A DNA stretch of 41,747 bases, from the NCBI GenBank assembly GCA_028292665.1, contig JAQGLW010000140.1:1-41747 (forward strand), read 5' to 3'. Positions 35,558-41,747 of this stretch are shown here, piece by piece. Source of the DNA: Herminiimonas sp. GTDB taxonomy: Bacteria > Pseudomonadota > Gammaproteobacteria > Burkholderiales > Burkholderiaceae_D. The translations under genes and the position numbers were made by a program. The notes below the pieces were generated by a model. It saw nothing but the letters and a program-made list of their open reading frames with translations. It had not been told where the DNA came from and ran no database searches. Every line of letters begins with the position of its first letter. The stretch's first letter is position 1.

Positions 35558-36927
35558 GCTTGGGTCAGCACTGAACGGCCGATGCCGTGATATTCGAAAC
35601 CGGCATCGGCCATGACTTCCGGTTCGAACAGGTTGCGTCCGTCAAAAATGATCGGCGCCTTGAGCTGATTTTTAAGTTGATCGAAATCGGGACTGCGGAA
35701 AGTCTTCCACTCCGTAACAATCGCCAGCGCATCGGCATCCTGCAAGGCATCGGTCGAGCTATTGCTGAACCTGACGCGCGCCAATGCTTCTGCGGATTCG
35801 GCAAAATCCAGCGCCAGGACCCGCCTGGCTTCATTCATCGAAACCGGGTCGTAGACTGCCACTGATGCACCGCGCCCGATCAATTCACGCAACAATACAC
35901 GGGATGAAGCTTCACGCATGTCATCGGTATTCGGCTTGAATGCCAAGCCCCAAATCGCAAAATGCCTGCCGCTTAAATTTTCTCCGAAACGGGCGACGAT
36001 CTTTTTGCCGAGTACATGTTTCTGATTATTGTTGACCGCTTCGACTGCACGCAGGATCAGCAATTCCTGATCGTAATCGCGGGCAGTGCGTTCCAGCGCC
36101 TGAACATCCTTGGGAAAACATGAACCGCCATAGCCGCAGCCTGCGTACAGAAAACTGTAACCGATGCGCGGATCGGAACCGATGCCCTGACGTACCGCTT
36201 CGATGTCGACACCCACCTTGTCCGCCAGATTGGCCAGTTCATTCATGAAAGATATACGTGTTGCCAGCATTGCGTTCGCTGCATATTTGGTGAATTCCGC
36301 CGAACGCACATCCATCCAGAAAGTGCGCTCGTGATTTCGGTTGAACGGCGCATACAGTTTTTTCATCACCCCATGCGCCTGTTGCCCTTCTGGCGTATTG
36401 TCGCAACCGATCACGATACGATCCGGACGCATGAAATCCTCGACTGCGGCGCCTTCCTTCAAGAATTCGGGATTGGATACGACAGAAAATTTCGTGTTTC
36501 CATTCCGCGCCTTCAATTCGGATTGAATTGCCGCATGCACCTTGTCCGCAGTGCCGACAGGCACCGTCGACTTATCAACGATTACCTTGAAACCGGTCAT
36601 GTGCCTGCCGATATTGCGCGCAGCAGCCAATACATATTGCAGATCGGCGGAGCCATCCTCATCAGGCGGCGTACCGACGGCGATAAATTGAACATCGCCA
36701 TGCGCGACGCTGGCCGCCATATCGGTTGAAAACGTCAACCGGCCGGCCGTGCGATTGCGTGCGACGATGTCTGCCAATCCAGGTTCATGGATCGGAATGC
36801 CGCCATTGTTCAAAACATCGATCTTGTCTTGATCGACGTCCAGACAAAACACATTATTCCCAAGTTCCGCCAGACAGGCGCCGGTGACCAGACCGACATA
36901 GCCGGTGCCGATAATCGTGATTTTCAT
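35554..36927 (-). CDS. ugd: UDP-glucose 6-dehydrogenase
   Basis: Oxidises UDP-glucose to UDP-glucuronate in two NAD+-dependent steps. This supplies sugar for capsule, LPS modification or aminoarabinose. The 457-residue chain starts [21 protein letters not shown] in outline, with the Rossmann GxGxxG at 7-12. Catalytic Cys270 lies in [14 protein letters not shown]. The ATG at 36927 has GGGA about eight bases upstream and aligns with the family; the ORF extends ten codons further to 36957 without support. It lies 44 bp after lapB and overlaps hldA by 4 bp. No arn or capsule gene is visible, so the end use is unknown. Confidence 0.95.
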   Translation of the reverse strand: MKITIIGTGYVGLVTGACLAELGNNVFCLDVDQDKIDVLNNGGIPIHEPGLADIVARNRTAGRLTFSTDMAASVAHGDVQFIAVGTPPDEDGSADLQYVLAAARNIGRHMTGFKVIVDKSTVPVGTADKVHAAIQSELKARNGNTKFSVVSNPEFLKEGAAVEDFMRPDRIVIGCDNTPEGQQAHGVMKKLYAPFNRNHERTFWMDVRSAEFTKYAANAMLATRISFMNELANLADKVGVDIEAVRQGIGSDPRIGYSFLYAGCGYGGSCFPKDVQALERTARDYDQELLILRAVEAVNNNQKHVLGKKIVARFGENLSGRHFAIWGLAFKPNTDDMREASSRVLLRELIGRGASVAVYDPVSMNEARRVLALDFAESAEALARVRFSNSSTDALQDADALAIVTEWKTFRSPDFDQLKNQLKAPIIFDGRNLFEPEVMADAGFEYHGIGRSVLTQA

Positions 36928-36971
36928 GTTGATCCCAATAAAGCGCAGCCCATGCAAGAGGCCGCCAGGTT

Positions 36972-38147
36972 TTAATTCATGACATTGAGTTCTTCAGTGC
37001 GACGCGGCGGATAGGTTTCCCAATGACTGCAACCGGGGCACTGCCAGTAAAACTGTCTTGCCTTGAAACCGCAATGGCTGCATTGATAGCGCGCCAGTTT
37101 CTGGGCGTAACCATGCACCAGATTTTTTACCAGAGAAAGTTCCGGCCTCACTTCAGGCACTGCATGCATCAAGCGCGCCTCGAGCAATTTATCCAGACCC
37201 AAAAGGGTTGGGGTACGGCGCAATTCATCGCTGACCAGCTGGTTCGCAGCCTCCACGCCATAGAGTTCGAGCACCGCCTTGAAAACCACTTCCAGCAAAT
37301 CGATAGAAGAAGCCTCTGCCAAATATGATTTCAACAAGTTGGCGCCCTCCTGCGGCCGTCCTACGGCACGATAGCCGTCCATCAGACGCTGGGCGACCAG
37401 CGCCACATGCGGCACGCTTTGCTGTTCGACCCGACGCCATGCCATCAAGGCGGCCTCGGTATCGCCTCTGGACAGACAGGCATCCCCGATCAACATGGTC
37501 GCGCGCACGTTCTTGCGGTCGGCTGCCAATGCTTTTTCAAGCATTGCCAGCGCCGCATCGGGATGCGTATGGACCAGCTCATCCTGTGCCAGCTCGCAAT
37601 AAAATTGTGCGATTTCCTTTTGACGCCCGCCAGCGCCGGAATCCTGCAGCGCGCGCGCAGCCTCGATCGCACGGATCCATTCTTTTTCCCGTTGATAGAT
37701 TTCGAGCAGTGCCCTGCGTGCCTGCGCGCTGTATTGCGTATCGACCAGTTGATTGAATGTTTCCTCGGCGCGGTCCAGCAATCCGGCTTTCAGATAATCC
37801 TGGCCTAATTCATACCGTGCATGAATTTGATGTTCCAGAGGCAAATCCGGTCGCGCCAACAGATTCTGGTGAACGCGGATCGCCCGCTCCGTTTCGCCTC
37901 TTCGTCGAAACAAATTGCCCAACGCGAAATGCAATTCAGCTGTTTCCGGATCCAGTTTGACGATCTCAATAAAAGCATCAATCGCCTTATCCGGCTGCTC
38001 GTTCAACAAGAAATTGAGTCCCTTGAAATAGCCGCGCGGCAGGCTGCGCGATTCGGATACCAATTGCTTGATATCGACGCGCGCTGCAATCCAGCCCAGG
38101 CCGAAAAAAATGGGGATACCGAGCAACCACCAGGTTTCAAATTCCAT
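36972..38147 (-). CDS. lapB: Lipopolysaccharide assembly protein LapB (YciM)
   Basis: Inner-membrane-anchored TPR protein that adjusts LPS synthesis, in E. coli by promoting FtsH degradation of LpxC. The 391-residue chain has one N-terminal membrane helix (about 5-20), then TPR-like repeats from about 45 to 330. It ends in a rubredoxin-like zinc site with two CxxC pairs in CSHCGF and CPGCSHW. Length matches E. coli LapB (389). It starts 47 bp after lapA on the same strand, with ugd and hldA following, so LPS precursor supply and its control are encoded together. No strong ribosome binding site precedes the ATG. Confidence 0.94.
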   Translation of the reverse strand: MEFETWWLLGIPIFFGLGWIAARVDIKQLVSESRSLPRGYFKGLNFLLNEQPDKAIDAFIEIVKLDPETAELHFALGNLFRRRGETERAIRVHQNLLARPDLPLEHQIHARYELGQDYLKAGLLDRAEETFNQLVDTQYSAQARRALLEIYQREKEWIRAIEAARALQDSGAGGRQKEIAQFYCELAQDELVHTHPDAALAMLEKALAADRKNVRATMLIGDACLSRGDTEAALMAWRRVEQQSVPHVALVAQRLMDGYRAVGRPQEGANLLKSYLAEASSIDLLEVVFKAVLELYGVEAANQLVSDELRRTPTLLGLDKLLEARLMHAVPEVRPELSLVKNLVHGYAQKLARYQCSHCGFKARQFYWQCPGCSHWETYPPRRTEELNVMN

Positions 38148-38194
38148 GCGGGCTTATTGTCTTGATTATTCGTGAAATATGGTAATGCATGTGA

Positions 38195-38509
38195 TCATTG
38201 GCTCACTATGCTATCCGGTTGCGGCGGCTGAGCCCGGGCAAGCCGCTGCGCCTCATTCTCTTTTTGCATCACCGCGAAAGCCTTTTTCTGCTTTGATAAA
38301 TCGCGCTTGAGACGAAACACGACCGGCGCCATTCCAAGCACGCCGAAAACAAATCCGGCCGCGAAAAAACCGAGCAGCAGCAGAACCAGTGGGCCACGTA
38401 TCTCGTAATCCAAAAAAAACCTCAGCGCCACTTCCTGTGTGTTTTTCAAGGCGAACCCGAAAAAAATAATGAACAGGATGGCCGCAACAATTCTGAATAA
38501 TAGTCTCAC
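38195..38509 (-). CDS. lapA: Lipopolysaccharide assembly protein LapA (YciS)
   Basis: A 104-residue membrane protein with two helices (about 3-20 and 38-62) and a cytoplasmic C-terminal helix rich in charged residues. It resembles E. coli LapA, the partner encoded before LapB. The sequence FGFALKNTQEVALRFFLDYE after the first helix is the family signature. The start is GTG at 38509, supported by AAGGA about ten bases upstream. It follows the ihfB terminator, so it either has its own promoter or depends on read-through. The aroA-cmk-rpsA-ihfB-lapA-lapB order supports the assignment. Confidence 0.92.
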   Translation of the reverse strand: MRLLFRIVAAILFIIFFGFALKNTQEVALRFFLDYEIRGPLVLLLLGFFAAGFVFGVLGMAPVVFRLKRDLSKQKKAFAVMQKENEAQRLARAQPPQPDSIVSQ

Positions 38510-38604
38510 GATGCAGATTCCTTATGATCCGTGGCCTGGACGCCATGACAATGCGCCAGCCAGGCATTGCCGCACAACGCTGAAAATAACCGAAATTGTA
38601 CGCG

Positions 38605-38632
38605 AAAAAAAACGGCATCCGGAGATGCCGTT
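38605..38632 (-). terminator. Terminator of rpsA-ihfB
   Basis: On the minus strand AACGGCATC-TCCG-GATGCCGTT runs into eight T residues. The 9-bp stem begins 20 bp after the ihfB stop and separates the rpsA-ihfB unit from lapA-lapB. Confidence 0.92.
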
Positions 38633-38651
38633 CCTGTTCCGTGTCAACGAC

Positions 38652-38957
38652 TCAGTCTTCCTTGATCGGCTGGCCGACCATGGCGTCCACACGCTCGCGC
38701 AATTCCTTGCCGGGCTTGAAGTGTGGCACCCGCTTTTCCGGCACCATCACCTTATCGCCCGACTTCGGATTGCGTCCGATGCGCGGCGGCCGGCTGTTCA
38801 GTGCAAAACTGCCGAAACCGCGGATCTCGATACGCTGACCGGTTGCCAACGCATCCGCCATCGCATCGAGAATGGTTTTGACCGCATAATCCGCATCTTT
38901 CGCAACCAGTTGCGGATAACGCTCGGCCAGACGGGCAATCAGCTCCGACTTTGTCAT
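38652..38957 (-). CDS. ihfB: Integration host factor subunit beta
   Basis: Half of the DNA-bending IHF heterodimer. The 101-residue chain begins [20 protein letters not shown], then [25 protein letters not shown], with the intercalating Pro in PRIGRNP, and [16 protein letters not shown] near the end. These mark the beta subunit rather than HU or IHF-alpha. I start at ATG 38957; the ORF opens two codons earlier at TTG. It is 14 bp after the rpsA stop and ends at a terminator. The pairing rpsA-ihfB is conserved in beta- and gammaproteobacteria. The ihfA gene is not in the window. Confidence 0.96.
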   Translation of the reverse strand: MTKSELIARLAERYPQLVAKDADYAVKTILDAMADALATGQRIEIRGFGSFALNSRPPRIGRNPKSGDKVMVPEKRVPHFKPGKELRERVDAMVGQPIKED

Positions 38958-38971
38958 TGGCAAGTTTCAGC

Positions 38972-40678
38972 TTAGTTCTTGTTGTCGAGCTTCGCTTTTA
39001 ACAGCGCGCCCAGACTGGTCGTGCCGGAAACCGCATTGGAGTCCGAAGACATCTTTTGCATGGCTTCCTGCGTTTCGACATTGTCCTTGGCCTTGATCGA
39101 CAACTGGATGCCGCGCGCCTTGCGGTCGATGTTGATGACCATTGCTTCGACCTTGTCGCCGACTTTCAGGTGCGTACCGGCATCTTCCACGCGATCGCGG
39201 GAGATTTCGGAAGCGCGCAAATAGCCTTCGACTTCATCGGACAACTGAATCACTGCACCTTTCGGCTCGACCGATTTGACCGTGCCGGAGACCAGCGCGC
39301 CCTTGTCGTTCATCGCGGCGAAGTTGTTGAACGGATCGCCTTCGAGCTGCTTGACGCCCAGGGAAACGCGTTCGCGCTCGACATCGATTGCCAGGACAAT
39401 CGCTTCCAGTTCGTCGCCTTTCTTGAAACGGCGGACAGCTTCTTCGCCGGTTTCGGTCCAGGACAGGTCGGACAGGTGGACCAGGCCATCGATATTGCCG
39501 GCCAGGCCGATGAACACGCCGAAGTCGGTGATCGACTTGATGGCGCCGCTGACCTTGTCGCCTTTCTTGTGCGTGATCGCGAAGTCATCCCACGGATTGG
39601 CCTTGCACTGTTTCATGCCGAGGCTGATGCGGCGACGCTCTTCGTCGATTTCCAGAACCATGACTTCCACTTCATCGCCCAGCTGGACGACTTTGTTCGG
39701 CGCCACGTTCTTGTTGGTCCAGTCCATTTCGGATACGTGAACCAGGCCTTCGATACCTTGCTCGACTTCAACGAATGCGCCGTAGTCGGTGAGGTTCGTG
39801 ACCTTGCCGAACAGACGGGTGCCTTGCGGATAACGCCGGGACAGACCGGTCCACGGATCGTCACCCAACTGCTTGACGCCCAGCGAAACGCGGTTTTTTT
39901 CTTGATCGTACTTGAGGACTTTGGCTGTGATCTCTTGACCGACAGTGAGCACTTCCGACGGATGACGCACACGACGCCATGCAAGGTCGGTAATGTGCAA
40001 CAAGCCATCGATGCCGCCGAGATCGACGAACGCGCCGTAGTCGGTGATGTTCTTGACGATACCGGTAACGACGGTGCCTTCTTTCAGGGTTTCCATCAGC
40101 TTCTGGCGCTCTTCGCCCATCGATGCTTCGATGACGGCGCGGCGCGACAGCACCACGTTGTTGCGCTTGCGGTCGAGCTTGATGACCTTGAATTCGAGCG
40201 TCTTGCCTTCGAACGGGGTGGTGTCCTTGACCGGACGGGTGTCGACCAGCGAACCGGGCAGGAATGCGCGGATGCCGTTGGTCAGCACGGTCAGGCCGCC
40301 CTTGACCTTGCCATTGACGGTACCGACGACGATCTCGCCGGATTCCATTGCTTTTTCCAGTGCCAGCCACGACGCCAGGCGCTTGGCCTTGTCGCGCGAC
40401 AGGATGGTATCGCCGAAACCATTTTCGAGCGATTCGATGGCCACGGAAACGAAGTCGCCAACTTGGACTTCCAGTTCGCCCTGGTCATTCTTGAATTCTT
40501 CGATGGGAATGAACGCTTCGGATTTGAGGCCGGCGTTGACGATCACGAAATTGTGGTCGAGGCGCACGACTTCAGCGGAAATAACTTCGCCGGAGCGCAT
40601 ATCTTGACGCGACAACGATTCCTCGAAGAGCGCTGCAAAACTTTCCATACCGCTTACTTCAGTTGTTGCTGTAGACAT
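38972..40678 (-). CDS. rpsA: 30S ribosomal protein S1
   Basis: The mRNA-binding protein that helps load structured or weakly marked messages onto the small subunit. The 568-residue chain has six S1-type OB domains; repeated signatures include [46 protein letters not shown] and [25 protein letters not shown] in outline. The start is ATG 40678, followed by a second Met ([14 protein letters not shown]) where E. coli S1 begins. There is no Shine-Dalgarno sequence, as in E. coli where S1 controls its own translation through the leader. A promoter candidate lies inside cmk. ihfB follows 14 bp after the stop. Confidence 0.97.
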   Translation of the reverse strand: MSTATTEVSGMESFAALFEESLSRQDMRSGEVISAEVVRLDHNFVIVNAGLKSEAFIPIEEFKNDQGELEVQVGDFVSVAIESLENGFGDTILSRDKAKRLASWLALEKAMESGEIVVGTVNGKVKGGLTVLTNGIRAFLPGSLVDTRPVKDTTPFEGKTLEFKVIKLDRKRNNVVLSRRAVIEASMGEERQKLMETLKEGTVVTGIVKNITDYGAFVDLGGIDGLLHITDLAWRRVRHPSEVLTVGQEITAKVLKYDQEKNRVSLGVKQLGDDPWTGLSRRYPQGTRLFGKVTNLTDYGAFVEVEQGIEGLVHVSEMDWTNKNVAPNKVVQLGDEVEVMVLEIDEERRRISLGMKQCKANPWDDFAITHKKGDKVSGAIKSITDFGVFIGLAGNIDGLVHLSDLSWTETGEEAVRRFKKGDELEAIVLAIDVERERVSLGVKQLEGDPFNNFAAMNDKGALVSGTVKSVEPKGAVIQLSDEVEGYLRASEISRDRVEDAGTHLKVGDKVEAMVINIDRKARGIQLSIKAKDNVETQEAMQKMSSDSNAVSGTTSLGALLKAKLDNKN

Positions 40679-40782
40679 AGTTTGTACACGAGTGAGCCAG
40701 CAGAGATCGCACGATGCGACTTAAACTGGGTTAGGTTGAACCACGCCCGAGAACGGCACCATTGCCGCGCCGGGCACCACTT

Positions 40783-41448
40783 TTACTGCTTGCTTTGCGC
40801 ATGCCACGACAGGACTTGCTCGATGGCCTGGTCGGCCGTCATGTTCGACGTGTCGAGGATGTGCGCCCCTTCTGCCGGCACCAGCGGTGCGATTGCACGG
40901 TGAGTATCACGGTCGTCGCGCGCTTTAAGATCTGACAGGAGGTCTTCTATATTAGCAGAAATTCCCTTGACAATCAATTGCTTATATCGGCGTTGCGCAC
41001 GCGCCTCAGTGCTTGCGGTCAAGAACACCTTCAACTTGGCATGGGGGAAAATCACGGTACCCATGTCGCGCCCGTCGGCCACCAGCCCGGGCGGCTTGCG
41101 AAAGCCCAGCTGCAGGCCGAACAGGGCCTGGCGCACGGCCGGCAAGGCGGCGATTTTCGATGCCAGGTTGCCAACTTCCTCGGCGCGGATGGCCTGGGTG
41201 ACATTTTCGTTGGCCAGCACGATTTCAGGGCCGGCGAAATGGACCGGCAGGTGTTCGGCCAGCTTGGCGAGCGCGTGTTCGTCGTTCAGGTCGGCGCCGC
41301 GGCGCAGCGCCGACAGCGCCGCCAGCCGGTACAGCGCGCCCGAGTCGAGGTAATGGAAACCGAGGCGGTCGGCCACCTTGTGCGCCACGGTGCCCTTGCC
41401 GGAAGCGGTCGGGCCGTCGATGGCGATGACGGGAAATATATTTGTCAT
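40783..41448 (-). CDS. cmk: Cytidylate kinase
   Basis: Phosphorylates CMP and dCMP, recycling CMP from lipid, LPS and RNA turnover. The 221-residue chain has the P-loop [15 protein letters not shown] (8-22), the [12 protein letters not shown] site, and [14 protein letters not shown]. Length matches E. coli Cmk (227). The 5' part (roughly codons 1-137) uses almost only G- or C-ending codons. Then comes an AT-rich stretch of some 35 codons (about 40930-41035), and the last 40 codons are GC-rich again. The AT-rich patch contains a probable rpsA promoter. aroA lies 132 bp upstream, and the gene order aroA-cmk-rpsA is standard. No ribosome binding site precedes the ATG. Confidence 0.96.
   Translation of the reverse strand: MTNIFPVIAIDGPTASGKGTVAHKVADRLGFHYLDSGALYRLAALSALRRGADLNDEHALAKLAEHLPVHFAGPEIVLANENVTQAIRAEEVGNLASKIAALPAVRQALFGLQLGFRKPPGLVADGRDMGTVIFPHAKLKVFLTASTEARAQRRYKQLIVKGISANIEDLLSDLKARDDRDTHRAIAPLVPAEGAHILDTSNMTADQAIEQVLSWHAQSKQ
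40946..40977 (-). promoter_or_regulatory. Probable rpsA promoter inside cmk
   Basis: On the minus strand TTGATT (40972-40977) and TAATAT (40949-40954) are 17 bp apart. An alternative phase is TTGTCA (40968-40973) and TATAGA (40946-40951) with 16 bp. Both point toward rpsA, whose ATG is about 265 bp downstream. In E. coli rpsA promoters also lie within the preceding cmk gene. The block is strikingly AT-rich for coding DNA here. Confidence 0.55.
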
Positions 41449-41580
41449 TGTTGCTTGTTGTTGGTAAGAAATCTCATGGAAACGCTGGGGCCAGGCCTGT
41501 CAGAGCTGGCCCCGAACCCCATCGTACATGCCCGCTCCGGCGCCAGGATTGCGGCGCAGGTCCCGGATCGAAAGGCGTGG

Positions 41581-41747
41581 TCAGAACAGCTGGTCTTCAC
41601 GGGCGATGCCGGCGAACGCTTCGAAGTAGTCGGGGAAGGTCTTGGCCACGCATTTCGGGTCGTTGATGCGCATCGCGTTGCCGCGCCGCGCCGCGCCGTC
41701 GAGCGAGGCGAGCGAGAAGCACATCGCCATGCGGTGATCGTCGTAGG
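41581..41747 (-). CDS. aroA: 3-phosphoshikimate 1-carboxyvinyltransferase (EPSP synthase), C-terminal fragment
   Basis: The last 55 codons of aroA; the rest lies beyond base 41747. The tail reads [17 protein letters not shown], then [16 protein letters not shown], matching the end of EPSP synthase, where the DDHRMAM stretch lines the active site. The enzyme joins shikimate-3-phosphate and phosphoenolpyruvate in aromatic amino acid synthesis. The stop TGA is at 41581-41583, 132 bp before the cmk start. The fragment and the gap to cmk are more GC-rich than most of the window. Confidence 0.93.
   Translation of the reverse strand, partial: YDDHRMAMCFSLASLDGAARRGNAMRINDPKCVAKTFPDYFEAFAGIAREDQLF

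Noticed and set aside
39056-40903. 615-codon plus-strand ORF opposite rpsA
   Set aside because: It is the complement of the S1 coding sequence. The repeated FDxxDQA-type pattern mirrors the S1 domain repeats, and no ribosome binding site or family match is visible.

Overview
This 41.7 kb window is ordinary chromosome from a betaproteobacterium, most likely order Burkholderiales and family Oxalobacteraceae (Herminiimonas/Janthinobacterium-like). That placement rests on remembered gene orders and on how the proteins look, not on a database search. The supporting orders are aroA-cmk-rpsA-ihfB-lapA-lapB, exbB-exbD-lpxK-trm112-kdsB-adk and radC-rpmB-rpmG. Two features also fit: a potassium-independent H+-pyrophosphatase, and a groESL operon with a CIRCE operator. 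I found no tRNA, rRNA, insertion sequence, integrase, prophage or CRISPR array.

Layout. 1-0.8 kb: end of radC, then rpmB-rpmG with a clear sigma70 promoter and a terminator. 0.8-6.9 kb (minus strand): a secreted RNase Sa/barnase-type ribonuclease and its barstar inhibitor, a terminator, then purN, an RsmB-type rRNA methyltransferase, a phospholipase D-type nuclease, an MscS-like channel and a fatty acid desaturase. Three of these overlap in ATGA junctions. 7.2-7.6 kb: a small secreted protein made of seven 7-residue repeats. 7.7-11.6 kb (minus): a patatin-like lipase, a gamma-glutamyltranspeptidase lipoprotein, and a short-chain dehydrogenase preceded by a perfect 24-bp palindrome. 11.7-18.2 kb (minus): hppA, adk, kdsB, trm112, lpxK, exbD, exbB.

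18.6-23.2 kb (plus): xseA, sodB, groES-groEL. 23.4-25.3 kb (minus): a YlqF-type ribosome-assembly GTPase and a histone-deacetylase-like amidohydrolase. 25.5-30.7 kb (plus): an operon of moxR, a DUF58 gene, a TgpA-type transglutaminase gene and mltB, downstream of a long inverted repeat. 30.7-33.1 kb: yaeQ, a DUF1415 gene, a 529-bp spacer with a very AT-rich core, and a small helix-turn-helix protein. 33.1-41.7 kb (minus): cysM, comEA-like, hldA, ugd, lapB, lapA, ihfB, rpsA, cmk and the end of aroA.

Envelope work is the recurring theme: Kdo, heptose and lipid A steps (kdsB, hldA, lpxK), LPS quality control (lapA/lapB), UDP-glucuronate supply (ugd), murein turnover (mltB), membrane lipids (desaturase, patatin) and energised transport (exbBD, hppA). 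The parts least explained by housekeeping are the ribonuclease-barstar pair, the heptad-repeat protein, the AT-rich island before the HTH gene, the two strong palindromes, and the change of base composition that begins inside cmk and runs to the window edge.
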